From contig NZ_QPKF01000010.1 in the NCBI RefSeq assembly GCF_003339585.1, positions 1-34,574 on the forward strand: DNA of 34,574 nucleotides, given 5' to 3'. Below, piece by piece: positions 22,887 to 31,350 of this stretch. Position 1 is the stretch's first letter; the number at the start of each line of letters is the position of its first letter. Made by a program: the position numbers and the translations under genes. The notes beneath the pieces are model-generated. The model was not told where the DNA came from, searched no databases, and saw nothing but the letters and a program-made list of their open reading frames with translations. This DNA comes from Exiguobacterium sp. RIT594 (lineage in GTDB: Bacteria > Bacillota > Bacilli > Exiguobacteriales > Exiguobacteriaceae).

Positions 22887-23522
22887 TCACTCCTTTCCGT
22901 CCTGGGTCGGTTTCGTATTCGGATTGTGCAATTGGAACAACACATGGATTTTCTGCTCGATCGTCAGTTCGACCATCGGGTTGCTGCGTCGGAGGAGTTT
23001 CGTCAATTGATGCTTTCGTTCCCGAAGCATTGCCTCGTCAGGAGCATAAAAAAAGAGGAGATAATCGCGATTCGTGCGATGCTCCTCGAGGTAGATCAGT
23101 TCTTGTTTCTTCTTTTGAAGAAACGGACGATAGGCGGCAATCTGATTCTGTCGTAGCTGTCGTTCGATCCGTTGTTTTTGTTTTTCTAGATTAAGTGGTG
23201 TATTGAGCGGAATGACCTTCAATGGATGGACATACGCCTGTAAGAGATAGGCGAGGGAGAAGATATCATGGTCCTTCTCCGTCTCAGATAGTCCGTAAAT
23301 ATCTTTTGAAGTCAGTTGAATGATGTCGCAAAACGTCCCATCCTGCATCTCGAAAACATCGAGAGCTGTGGAGTCGACGATTGGCAAGAGGGAGGCGACA
23401 GACGGTGGGATCCGGACGCGCTTCTCCTTGCTTGCTTTCGGTGTCGTCAACTGGACCTCGTCGAGCCAAGTGATATCGGTCGTAGCACTCGTCTTCAATC
23501 GTGTGTCTTCTGATAAACTCAT
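22887..23522 (-). CDS. VirB4 N-terminal-like / TraD(TrsD)-like transfer protein
   Basis: The start is ATG 23522, 9 bases after AAAGGAG; the frame is open to 23549. The 211-residue cytoplasmic protein opens with a disordered stretch, then IPPSVASLLPIVDSTALDVF and DGTFCDIIQLTSKDIYGLS, a pattern like the first domain of VirB4/TrbE proteins, followed by a helical hairpin rich in Gln, Lys and Arg (NLEKQKQRIERQLRQNQ) and DYLLFFYAPDEAMLRERKHQL. It ends 7 bases before virB4. It probably binds VirB4 and supplies its missing membrane-proximal domain. No ATPase motif. Confidence 0.72.
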   Translation of the reverse strand: MSLSEDTRLKTSATTDITWLDEVQLTTPKASKEKRVRIPPSVASLLPIVDSTALDVFEMQDGTFCDIIQLTSKDIYGLSETEKDHDIFSLAYLLQAYVHPLKVIPLNTPLNLEKQKQRIERQLRQNQIAAYRPFLQKKKQELIYLEEHRTNRDYLLFFYAPDEAMLRERKHQLTKLLRRSNPMVELTIEQKIHVLFQLHNPNTKPTQDGKE

Positions 23523-23526
23523 CTGA

Positions 23527-23838
23527 TCACGCTCCTTTCGAAGATTCATTCCGGTCGGCCAACGCGATATAGGTGTCTTTCTTCTTGATCAGTGCGTAAT
23601 AGAGCACGTGGACCATCCGCTTTTCCGGATTCGTCGTCGGTCGAATGACAAGGAAAAGTCCGAACCCGACGAGGAAACACGTGAACGGTAGATGCAAGAC
23701 GTCCGGGATAAATGGAAGAGCGATCAACCGGGCGATGATCAAAGCGACGAGAAATAGTAAATCATAGAGGTAGAGCATCTTGTTGATCTTGAGTTCGGTC
23801 GTGACTTCGTTCGGAATCCGGTATTGGCGCTGTTGCAT
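23527..23838 (-). CDS. PrgI/TcpE/VirB3-like small membrane protein
   Basis: A 103-residue protein starting QQRQYRIPNEVTTELKI, with two adjacent transmembrane helices (about 24-42 and 47-66) followed by a charged cytoplasmic tail (RPTTNPEKRMVHVLYYALIKKKDTY). This is the pattern of PrgI/TcpE-type proteins that take the place of VirB3 next to VirB4 in Gram-positive conjugation systems. It is separated from the VirB6-like gene by 4 bases and from the TraD-like gene by 4 bases. No signal peptide. Confidence rests on topology, opening motif and operon position. Confidence 0.75.
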   Translation of the reverse strand: MQQRQYRIPNEVTTELKINKMLYLYDLLFLVALIIARLIALPFIPDVLHLPFTCFLVGFGLFLVIRPTTNPEKRMVHVLYYALIKKKDTYIALADRNESSKGA

Positions 23839-23842
23839 GGTC

Positions 23843-25786
23843 TCACTCCTTTTTCGGGTCTAGACGCGGAACTTCCGTCGAGTACATCCGGGATGATTCC
23901 TGCGTCACGCGCGTCTGGGTTTGTTCAACATGTTTGAGTTCTTTTTGCGTTGTGGTCTCCAGTGTCTGATAGATCGACTTTCGCTGACGCTGCGTTCCGG
24001 ATGACGTCTCCTGAGACGATTCACTGATGGATGGTGAGCCACTGGAAGAGCTAGACAAGGTGACCCTCGGAGACACATTTTCTGTTGTTTCCACAGAATG
24101 AGCAGACGCGCTAGTAGTCGTTTTGTCGAACGGTGTCGAATCCGCTGAAGAAGTAACAGGCTTACGATTTACTTCGGAAGTCTGTGGAGACTGTGATACT
24201 GGTTGTGAGGAGACAGACATTTCGGGTGACTTGAATGTATCAGTTGAGTTGGCATTTCTTTCATTCGTCGGTGAATCGGGAATCTTTGGTTGCGTAGCAG
24301 GTATTGTCGATTGAGAAGTCGATGGAAGCACAGGTGGTGATTGTGCGACAGAGTCCGGACGATGTGGAACAGATTCGGGTGATGCTGCTAAAGTCTGAGC
24401 CTCTTGTGCCGTACTATGCATTGGCATCTCAACTGACTCGATTTGTTGGTTCTCTGGTCCTGCTGGACGAGATATCCGCTCTTGTGCTTGTGATGGAATC
24501 GGAGCACTCTCAGACGAACGATCTGGACGACTCGCGGGTGTACCGCCATTCGGTGGCGGATTCGGTGGCAACTTCGTACTTGCTGCTTCCGAGACAGAAG
24601 GAGTGGCAGGGCGTGATGTCATCTTCATCGTCTGACCGGCGACACGAGCGCTCACTTTCGCGGTTCCTTTCCCGACGGCATACGCACCGAGTGCAACACC
24701 CCAACCACGCTTCAGACCGGCATCAATCCCGAAGAGACGTTCGACCATGTTTGGTCCATCAATCAAAGCGGCAGAGAAGGCAATCAACGCAATCAAATAG
24801 GCGAGTCCGTCCAGTGTATCGGCCAGGTATGCCGTTCCAATCGTATAGAGTTTAATCGAAACGAAGATCAGAATAATGACGAGAAAGGTGTTTAAGATGC
24901 TTTGAATGACCTTCTTCGTCTTTTGTCCGCTGTGTAAATCAGCGGGTGCCACTAAAATCGCCAAGACATAATTAAAAGCCAACTCGAACGAGAGTCGAGC
25001 CAGCTTGTAGGCAATCGAGAAGAGGGTGAAGCCCATCACCCCGAGCGTGACGAGGATTGTCAGCCAGTTCGGATGATAGCGATAATAGTACTGGTTGTTC
25101 CATTCAACACCGCTCTGATCTAACTCGGTTTCGGTCATTTCTTTCCCATTCCAAGCAAGCTTGTTCTGAGAAATATCTTCACCTTCTTTACTCAATCGAT
25201 ACTCATCGCTATCAAATACATCATTGATGTCTATATTCTTGATTTGGCTTGCTGGAACAGAGTTTGGATTTTTAATTTTTTTATCTTTGAAAGCAGTTTT
25301 ATCGTATTCAACTAAATCATGTACATTTTTTTGGAGCACTGATTGCGATAAAGTATGATCCTGATTTTCATATACTCCATCTTGATTGATGCTTTTTATG
25401 GCTTTGTCTGTGAATTCATTTGTCTTTATCATTGTCGGAGATAATAACCCTAAAACTAACAAAGTGATGAACAGATTAATGAGAAACCCTTCTCGATCAA
25501 ATTTTTTCTGAAAAATCATCAAGTAACCGGTAAATAAAAAGCTCCCAGCTAAAATGACATATAAAAAAGGTTGAATCGTCTGAACGAATTCAACCACTTG
25601 AGGATTATTAAAGAATGATTTTATGAGGAGGATGTCATTTGTAATCTGTTCAAGACCATCGATGATGAAGGAGAGACCTCTAACGAAAAGCCAACCAATA
25701 GAACGAAGCGCATCTCTCACCAAATCACTGATGCTCAGTAAGTCTTGAAATTCCTCCAGTTTGGATGCTATATCTCCATTAGCCAT
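23843..25786 (-). CDS. VirB6/TrbL-like polytopic channel protein
   Basis: Of 647 residues, the first 380 hold about seven hydrophobic segments (around 30-48, 72-92, 102-120, then several between about 245 and 360), with a large hydrophilic loop at about 121-240. The last 260 residues are a Pro/Ser/Thr/Gln-rich, disordered tail. This is the layout of VirB6/TrbL-type inner-membrane channel proteins of Gram-positive systems (TraL/TrsL, CD3337/EF1877 group). GGGAGG precedes the start at 25786. Base composition changes inside the gene: the first ~215 codons are AT-rich, the rest matches the neighbouring tra genes. That suggests recombination in the surface-exposed part. Confidence 0.82.
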   Translation of the reverse strand: MANGDIASKLEEFQDLLSISDLVRDALRSIGWLFVRGLSFIIDGLEQITNDILLIKSFFNNPQVVEFVQTIQPFLYVILAGSFLFTGYLMIFQKKFDREGFLINLFITLLVLGLLSPTMIKTNEFTDKAIKSINQDGVYENQDHTLSQSVLQKNVHDLVEYDKTAFKDKKIKNPNSVPASQIKNIDINDVFDSDEYRLSKEGEDISQNKLAWNGKEMTETELDQSGVEWNNQYYYRYHPNWLTILVTLGVMGFTLFSIAYKLARLSFELAFNYVLAILVAPADLHSGQKTKKVIQSILNTFLVIILIFVSIKLYTIGTAYLADTLDGLAYLIALIAFSAALIDGPNMVERLFGIDAGLKRGWGVALGAYAVGKGTAKVSARVAGQTMKMTSRPATPSVSEAASTKLPPNPPPNGGTPASRPDRSSESAPIPSQAQERISRPAGPENQQIESVEMPMHSTAQEAQTLAASPESVPHRPDSVAQSPPVLPSTSQSTIPATQPKIPDSPTNERNANSTDTFKSPEMSVSSQPVSQSPQTSEVNRKPVTSSADSTPFDKTTTSASAHSVETTENVSPRVTLSSSSSGSPSISESSQETSSGTQRQRKSIYQTLETTTQKELKHVEQTQTRVTQESSRMYSTEVPRLDPKKE

Positions 25787-25812
25787 GATGGTCCTCCCTT
25801 CTCTGTCTGCTT

Positions 25813-26229
25813 TTAGTCAATAAAAGAGGTTACTTCATCTTCGAGTGCCTTGTCATCTAACGCAGTGAGATCGAGAGAACTAACTAATTTACCATGTTCT
25901 AGTTTGTACAGACGACCACCCTTTAATTCTCCATGTTCATCTGTAGCACGGTCTTCTAAATCTTTCCCGTTAGGTTGAAAAGGATTAAATAATTTTACTT
26001 GTATGTCCTCTTTCTCAGCGATGTCCTTCACTTTATCTACATAAGGCTCAAATTCTGCTTTACTGTCGCTATCAACAAGTAAGAAATTACTTTGATCACT
26101 ATCTTTTAGTTGATCAATTTCTTTTACAGAAACTTGTTTAAGAGACTTTGCTTCACTATTTTCACTACAACCGACTAAAAGTAACGCAGAGGAAATCAAT
26201 AGTCCGGAGAGTACTCGTTTCGCTTGCAT
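25813..26229 (-). CDS. Lipoprotein of the transfer operon (138 aa)
   Basis: A lipoprotein signal (KRVLSGLLISSALLLVGC) is cut before C21. The mature part reads like a small thioredoxin-like fold without an active CxxC: NFLLVDSDSKAEFEPYVDKV, then VKLFNP, then GRLYKLEHGKLV. Sitting on the outer membrane face between virB6 and the coupling-protein genes, it may stabilise the channel, or act in surface (entry) exclusion. It is AT-rich like the start of the VirB6 gene and unlike the genes beyond, so the two may have been exchanged together. Function not known. Confidence 0.72.
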   Translation of the reverse strand: MQAKRVLSGLLISSALLLVGCSENSEAKSLKQVSVKEIDQLKDSDQSNFLLVDSDSKAEFEPYVDKVKDIAEKEDIQVKLFNPFQPNGKDLEDRATDEHGELKGGRLYKLEHGKLVSSLDLTALDDKALEDEVTSFID

Positions 26230-26245
26230 GCCTCCACCCCTTTTC

Positions 26246-26500
26246 CTATGATGACACCTGTTCCGGATCCGTTAAATCGCCATTACTGACGTGGACCCGA
26301 AAATCGAATGTGTCTATAAGCGTAACAGTTTTTCGGTCGCCTGAGTCTGGGTCTTCTTCCTCAAATACGACGAGAAAGCCGTCCTGGGTCTGGATATTCA
26401 ATACTTCACCGCGACGGAGACGCTTTTTGTTCTCCTTGATGATGGTCGCGATGACGCGGAGTTCACGCTGGACGCGCTCCGTGCGTGTCAGTTCTGTCAT
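26246..26500 (-). CDS. Hypothetical protein in the transfer operon (84 aa)
   Basis: The product opens with a basic helix (ERVQRELRVIATIIKENKKRLRR) followed by a small beta-rich part (LNIQTQDGFLVVFEEED, RKTVTLIDTFDFRVHV) and an acidic tail. No signal or membrane segment, so cytoplasmic. It lies 12 bases after the coupling-protein stop and 16 before the lipoprotein start. It may be an adaptor for the coupling protein; that is from position only. I recognise no family. Confidence 0.62.
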   Translation of the reverse strand: MTELTRTERVQRELRVIATIIKENKKRLRRGEVLNIQTQDGFLVVFEEEDPDSGDRKTVTLIDTFDFRVHVSNGDLTDPEQVSS

Positions 26501-26512
26501 ATGATGCCCTCC

Positions 26513-28882
26513 TTAGACGCCATGACGGAGTTTTTCGAGTCGTTTACTGATAATTGTCTTCAAAAAGTGACGCTGGTTGTCCGTCACAGGAATCGTCTTA
26601 TCTAAAATTCCTTGCTCGAACACTGTGATGGATAGCGTATCGTATTCTGTCGTTTCAAAAATGGATCGTAGAATTTTCGGTTGCAGGACATCACAAACGC
26701 GCCATTCTGTTGCGTCAAGTGTCTCCTCATCCGTCTCCACCGTTTTCGAAGCAACTGAGGCGCCGAGATGGAAGGGGACACGAAGCGTATTCAGGTCGAG
26801 ATGCGCATGTGCGCAGGGAATGACGAGATCGTTGATGGAACGGTCCGTGTTGAAGTCATCCGTCAAGTATTCATAGCGGTATTTCATTGCCGTCCGTCCG
26901 GTCAGGAAGAGGGGATAGGACTGGATCCGTTTCTTTTGCTTGTCTTGTCGTTTGATGACCCGAATGATCAGCATCTCGCCTTCCTTCAGTCCCATCACTT
27001 CGGTTGCTGTCAACAAGCGCCGGCCATCGACACTCTCCGTCTTCGACTTCGAAAGTGAGAAGGTCTGTCCGGAACGAGACTTCGTGACGATCGTCTGCTC
27101 CCCGAGTTTCTTCGAAATCAATTCTGCCGTCGACTCATCCGCTGTCAATAGGTAGTGCGTATTCCCGCAGTTCCCGTCGATGGTCTTCCAATCCTCTCCG
27201 TAAAGATTCTCGAGTTGCGCGTAGGACTGGATGACGAGGTTGAAACGAATGTTCCGACCGAGACAGACGGTGATGATGTTCGCCATCCCTTCGATTGCTG
27301 GCATATTTCCGAATTCGTCGAGCAAGAAGATGACTTGCCGTTCACAACGTCCACTCGTCGATTGTGAGGCGACACGGGCTAGCGATGTATAGACTTGTTT
27401 GACGTACAGTGAAGCGATGACGTTCAACGTCGGATCATAGTCCGGAACGATCAGGAAAACGGCAACGGGGCGCGGGTGCTGACGAATCTCTCGGATGTCG
27501 ATCGGGGCATCCGTCGTCCAGTCGAAGATCCCGTCTGCCTCGTCCGTCCAACCCGTAAGTGTCACGGTGTAACGTTGTCTCTCACTCTCTACGATGATAG
27601 TGGCATCAACTTCGAGGATCTCTTCGTGATGGAGTACGAAACTCCCATCGTCGTCGGTCGTCAAGGCGAGCTGCTTCCCACTTGGAAAGTAGAACGTCAA
27701 CCGGGACAAGGGAAGCGCACGTCCTCGGATCCAACGGTTGAAGCCGATCAGTTTCATATCAAGGGAGTTCTGTGCCGTCAAACGTGCCGTCGCATCAAGA
27801 GTAAAGATCCCGAGCTTGGCATTCGTATTGGCGAGGATACTCGCGCGCGTCTGCCCCCCGGAGAAATGAAGCGTCGCATACTGCATACGTGCTGGATGAT
27901 TCTCCGGGAACGACGCGAAAAAGGCGTCGAGTGCCGATTGTTCCTGTTCCATTCCATCAGTGACCGTGCGTGAGCCGAGATCGGATAGCATCAAGGCGAC
28001 GTTATACATCGTGATCTTCTCCGGTTCGTGTTTGGATTGTTCGCATAACCCGAGAATCAAGGCGGTGCAGAGATCCGTTGAGGAGTTACTCCAGAACGGA
28101 TCCTTCGCCTTCGGGTCATGGTAAAGCATGTAGGCAACCGAACGGGCATATTGCTGAGCGAGGGAGTAGTTCTCGTCCAGATACGCGTCGATCGTCAGCT
28201 GCAACAGGTTATAGGACATCGATTGCGACGGATTCATCAGATTCAGCACTTCGACCTGATAGCCGCGTGCTTCGAGTGTCTCTTTGGAGGCAGCGAAGAG
28301 TTCACCTTTTGGATCATTGATGATCAGGCTCGCTTGGCGTTCAGCACGACTGTAGAGGTCGATCGTCGAGAAGACGAACGTCTCACCCTTACCCGATCGG
28401 GTCGTCCCGATGACGAGATTATTGACGGCACTGTCATCGATGTAGAGACGATCGCGATAACGGCCGACCGGAACACCACCGGAGCCACTGTATGTCTCTT
28501 TACGATCCGGCACATCCCGATACTGTTGCTTCAGTTCTTGGAACGTCGTGAAGCGGGCACTGCCTTTTTGAGCTGCTTTGAGATCGCGGAAGTTGAGCCA
28601 ATACTTCAATAAGAGAAAACCACCAAGCAGGAAACAGACACCAAACAGCGCGAAAGCGACGGAGGTCGACCAGGCGAGCGTTGTCCACCAACTCGGATCG
28701 TATTGAAGTGGGGAACCGGTCGTCAACTTTCCGTCCTGAAAGAGATTTTGGATGGTCTGTTGCAGGAACTGAAACACGACATTGAGTACTAAGAACAACA
28801 CAGCTGGTAAAGCTAACAAAAAGGTAAGACATCGCCACAGCCAAGCGGATGTAGCGAGGGAACGAAGTGAAAAGTTCATCAT
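26513..28882 (-). CDS. virD4: VirD4/TraG-type coupling ATPase with an inserted beta domain
   Basis: The start is set at ATG 28882 (a GGTGA ribosome-like site 8 bases before); the open frame to 29029 would overlap the preceding gene by 125 bases. The 789-residue protein has two N-terminal transmembrane helices (about 15-38 and 68-94), Walker A GTTRSGKGE at 159-167, Walker B VIFLLDEFGNMP near 517-528, and the further TraG motif NLVIQSYAQL. It hands the relaxase-DNA complex to the channel. Residues about 380-462 form an extra segment between the two motor halves: SRLTFYFPSGKQLALTTDDD and neighbours are all beta-like. The C-terminal ~160 residues are also unassigned. It belongs with the VirD4-like proteins of Gram-positive plasmids (CD1115/TrsK group). 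Confidence 0.9.
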   Translation of the reverse strand: MMNFSLRSLATSAWLWRCLTFLLALPAVLFLVLNVVFQFLQQTIQNLFQDGKLTTGSPLQYDPSWWTTLAWSTSVAFALFGVCFLLGGFLLLKYWLNFRDLKAAQKGSARFTTFQELKQQYRDVPDRKETYSGSGGVPVGRYRDRLYIDDSAVNNLVIGTTRSGKGETFVFSTIDLYSRAERQASLIINDPKGELFAASKETLEARGYQVEVLNLMNPSQSMSYNLLQLTIDAYLDENYSLAQQYARSVAYMLYHDPKAKDPFWSNSSTDLCTALILGLCEQSKHEPEKITMYNVALMLSDLGSRTVTDGMEQEQSALDAFFASFPENHPARMQYATLHFSGGQTRASILANTNAKLGIFTLDATARLTAQNSLDMKLIGFNRWIRGRALPLSRLTFYFPSGKQLALTTDDDGSFVLHHEEILEVDATIIVESERQRYTVTLTGWTDEADGIFDWTTDAPIDIREIRQHPRPVAVFLIVPDYDPTLNVIASLYVKQVYTSLARVASQSTSGRCERQVIFLLDEFGNMPAIEGMANIITVCLGRNIRFNLVIQSYAQLENLYGEDWKTIDGNCGNTHYLLTADESTAELISKKLGEQTIVTKSRSGQTFSLSKSKTESVDGRRLLTATEVMGLKEGEMLIIRVIKRQDKQKKRIQSYPLFLTGRTAMKYRYEYLTDDFNTDRSINDLVIPCAHAHLDLNTLRVPFHLGASVASKTVETDEETLDATEWRVCDVLQPKILRSIFETTEYDTLSITVFEQGILDKTIPVTDNQRHFLKTIISKRLEKLRHGV

Positions 28883-28904
28883 TATTTCAGTCACCACACT
28901 TTCA

Positions 28905-29996
28905 TTAAAGAAGAGAGGAGGCATGTCTTTGCTTCGCTTCGAGCGACTCGTTGAGCTTCTCCAGCTCTTTTTTATCTGTCTTCTCGGATAACTGTCGTTT
29001 TTGATCTTCGAGTGCTTGAATCTCTTCATCTAACTGGACGAGTGTTGCCACTTGCTGTTTTAATTCTTCGTTTTGGACCAGCTGGACGCTTTCTTGTGCC
29101 TTCGTCACATCTTTTAAACCGATGTAGGCACGTGTCTTTTCCTCCTTGCGCGCGGTCGTCATCTCGACATCCGGGATGGAGACCGCACGTTTATAGTCTT
29201 TCTTGAGGATGGCGAGATCGAAAGCCCCTTCATCCGTCGGGTGGACCGCGTGGAACGCTTGCAGTGTCTCTTGACGGTCTGTTGCAAATGGCTTCGACTG
29301 CATGATGATCGTCTCGACGTCGATCGGATCGTCCGTCACAGCAACCGCCTGATCGTAGTCTTGCTTTTCGACATACTGCGTGATGAGAAACTGTTGTTGT
29401 TCATTACTCAATGACTTTTGTTTTTCCAGACGTTGCATGAGCGGCTCCGTCTCTCCGGTCAACGCTGCTTCATAAAGCGGCCGCCAATCTGACGTTGCCG
29501 TTTGGACACCGCTCGGTGGATCCGGTTGTACCAGTTGGACAACGGATAGCGCACCGAGGAGCAACAGACTGACACCACTGACGCCATAGACAAGACGGCG
29601 CTGTCCGCGACGTAAACGGGAGACGTGTGTCGCGTCCGGATGTTGCTGAATCACTGAGGTCGTCATCGTCTTGTAGGATTCCGGTGTCAAACGTTCCAGA
29701 TTCTCAAGTAATAGGATCTTCTTCGTCGCATCCTCCTTTCGGATCCGGATGCGTGGGATCCTTTCCTTCAGTTGCAAATAAAGATTCAGATAGGTCGGAT
29801 CACCAAACTGAAACGTTCCTTTGTAGACGAGCTGGTCAATATCGTCGAAGATTCGGAACTCGCTCGCAAACCGTTCGTTCGCTTGCTGGGCTTCCTGATG
29901 GACTTGAGTTGATAATAAAAGCGCCTCCTCATACGGGAGACGCTCATAGTTCGGAAAGGCGTCTTTTGGCACATCCGTGAAACGGACGAAGAGCAT
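28905..29996 (-). CDS. Bitopic transfer protein, possibly EssB/YukC-like (363 aa)
   Basis: AAAGGAGGAG selects ATG 29996; the frame is open to 30176 but covers the next gene's end. Cytoplasmic residues 1-134 (FVRFTDVP, YLNLYLQLKERIPRIRIR, LLENLERLTPES) are followed by one transmembrane helix (about 135-156). The extracellular part is a helical, repeat-like region (160-310; LYEAALTGETEPLMQRLEKQ, QYVEKQDYDQAVAV) and a coiled coil (about 315-360). This plan matches EssB/YukC of type VII secretion: a cytoplasmic pseudokinase-like domain, one membrane pass and an outer helical domain. It may also be the equivalent of TrsF in staphylococcal transfer systems. The resemblance is at the level of architecture only. 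Confidence 0.72.
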   Translation of the reverse strand: MLFVRFTDVPKDAFPNYERLPYEEALLLSTQVHQEAQQANERFASEFRIFDDIDQLVYKGTFQFGDPTYLNLYLQLKERIPRIRIRKEDATKKILLLENLERLTPESYKTMTTSVIQQHPDATHVSRLRRGQRRLVYGVSGVSLLLLGALSVVQLVQPDPPSGVQTATSDWRPLYEAALTGETEPLMQRLEKQKSLSNEQQQFLITQYVEKQDYDQAVAVTDDPIDVETIIMQSKPFATDRQETLQAFHAVHPTDEGAFDLAILKKDYKRAVSIPDVEMTTARKEEKTRAYIGLKDVTKAQESVQLVQNEELKQQVATLVQLDEEIQALEDQKRQLSEKTDKKELEKLNESLEAKQRHASSLL

Positions 29997-30088
29997 ACAT
30001 TCTCCTCCTTTGAAGCGAGACATTGTAACGAAAGCAATAAAAAAAGCCATCCAGTTTGGAATGACGGTCTGTGCGATCACTTGTTCAA

Positions 30089-30313
30089 TTAGAATTTGAT
30101 GTTGTCGTTGACCATCTCCGCCAGCGTAAAGGCACCCATGACGATGATCAGACCGACGGCACCACCGACGAGCCAACCGACGGCTTTCGATCGTCCACGA
30201 TCTCCTCCGAAGATAAAGTAGAAGCCACCAACTGCGAAGGCGATAGCTGCCGCTATGACAGCGAGTCCTTGAAAGAACTGGAGTAAGCTGAGTCCTGTCT
30301 CATTCAATCCCAT
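30089..30313 (-). CDS. VirB2/TrbC-like pilin-type protein
   Basis: A 74-residue protein with GAGGAGG well placed before ATG 30313. It has two transmembrane helices (about 12-32 and 44-65) joined by a short basic glycine-rich turn (FGGDRGRSKA), preceded by a brief N-terminus and followed by NDNIKF. That is the size and topology of VirB2/TrbC-type subunits and their Gram-positive counterparts, though a cleaved signal peptide is not obvious. It is second in the transfer operon. Conserved small glycine/alanine residues in both helices fit helix packing in a multimer. Confidence 0.7.
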   Translation of the reverse strand: MGLNETGLSLLQFFQGLAVIAAAIAFAVGGFYFIFGGDRGRSKAVGWLVGGAVGLIIVMGAFTLAEMVNDNIKF

Positions 30314-30328
30314 CTGTTTTTCCTCCTC

Positions 30329-30517
30329 TCAATCCCGTGACGCGGATGTAGACGATGTGAAGTTCAGTTTTGAGTCGAGTGCCTCTAAAATCAGTTCTTG
30401 GTTCTCTTGGATGACGAGCTGATGCTGGGTGTCGAGCCATTCTTCATAGTCTTTTCCTTGGATCCGGAGTAACTTCTCGGCAAAGGTCTTGTTCTGCTTT
30501 TGTTCACGTGTAGGCAT
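30329..30517 (-). CDS. Small hypothetical protein, first gene of the transfer operon (62 aa)
   Basis: GGAAGGAG lies 8 bases before ATG 30517; the open frame continues to 30613 without a ribosome site. The product is hydrophilic and helical (TREQKQNKTFAEKLLRIQGKD; YEEWLDTQHQLVIQENQELI) with a Ser/Thr-rich end. No family recognised. It is 15 bases ahead of the pilin-like gene. Possible roles are a small cytoplasmic regulator or chaperone for the transfer system; neither is shown by the sequence. Confidence 0.6.
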   Translation of the reverse strand: MPTREQKQNKTFAEKLLRIQGKDYEEWLDTQHQLVIQENQELILEALDSKLNFTSSTSASRD

Positions 30518-30861
30518 GGCGTACACTCCTTCCTTGAAGTCGATGCGCAGCAGCACATCCTTAAGGACAGTCGAAGTGAAGCAAGGGGGTGGGTTTATAG
30601 CACGTTCTCCCACGAACTCTGATGTCCGGTACCGGACATCTGTCTAGGGTTTTTCGCTGACCCTCAACGAATACGTGACCTGTGGGCGAGTTTTAGGCGA
30701 CTCTCGCCAAACCATTTCTGCGTATATCCCGCTCACGCGGTCACTCGTGAGGGACACGCCGGTATGTGATTGGAAGGACTGTCCTTAGCGATATGCTGCT
30801 ACAGTCATTATTTTTCTTGTCATTGAAGATGCTTATAAGTAAAACCATATAACTAAACGAA
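30518..30861. promoter_or_regulatory. Hairpin-rich leader between the repressor gene and the transfer operon
   Basis: No gene. It holds the perfect palindrome GATGTCCGGTACCGGACATC (30621-30640), AGGGT paired with ACCCT (30646-30664), a GGCGAGT/ACTCTCGCC stem near 30687-30713, and CTCACG-N8-CGTGAG near 30731-30750. The operon promoter should lie here. The palindrome is the best candidate operator for the neighbouring XRE-family repressor; alternatively the cluster is an oriT or replication site. Confidence 0.5.
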
Positions 30862-31350
30862 CTACTGTTGGACGAGTCTACGACGTGAGACGTGAATTAA
30901 TTCATCTTTTGGGTGCTTTCGTTTTGCGATGACTTGATTCTCTCCGACGACAGTACGGATACGGTAATAGAGTTGTGAGATTTCTCGCGTCTCTTTACTC
31001 TCTTGTTCGATGGCAATACGCCCATGCAACTGATAGGTCTTACCGTCAAACGTACGAACGGAATCCGCAAGTGTAAGTTCTGCTAGATCAAAACGTTCTT
31101 GCTTCAGCTGCGACCAATTCCGTTTCTTCTCCACCCTTAAGTCGAAATCATCCCAAGGGATAGATCCGAGCGTCTGTTCACAGGCTGTAGCAAGAATCTG
31201 AACATCTAGGATAGAAGGAAGTGAACGATTCCGCTCGTAGGCACTAATGGCTGCCTGAGAGATCTCTCCATACGTCTTTTCTGCTAACTCTACCTGACTC
31301 CAACCATGTTCTAAGCGTTCACGTCGTAACCACTCTCCGAATCGGTACAT
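30862..31350 (-). CDS. XRE-family transcriptional regulator
   Basis: AAAGGAG is 1 base from the first ATG (31356) and 7 from the second (31350), so I use the second. The first 60 residues form a Cro/C1-type helix-turn-helix: FGEWLRRERLEHGWSQVELA, then SQAAISAYERNRSLPS as the recognition part. The remaining 100 residues are basic and beta-rich (GKTYQLHGRIAIEQES, LYYRIRTVVGENQVIAKRK) and may sense a signal or dimerise. It lies directly upstream of the transfer operon on the same strand, so it is a likely repressor of transfer genes. Possible targets are the palindrome at 30621-30640 and TTGTATTACAA (31378-31388) in its own leader. Confidence 0.82.
   Translation of the reverse strand: MYRFGEWLRRERLEHGWSQVELAEKTYGEISQAAISAYERNRSLPSILDVQILATACEQTLGSIPWDDFDLRVEKKRNWSQLKQERFDLAELTLADSVRTFDGKTYQLHGRIAIEQESKETREISQLYYRIRTVVGENQVIAKRKHPKDELIHVSRRRLVQQ

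Noticed and set aside
28883-29029. 49-codon upstream extension of the VirD4 coupling protein
   Set aside because: It would overlap the preceding gene by 125 bases and lacks a ribosome site; the ATG at 28882 falls just after that gene's stop.
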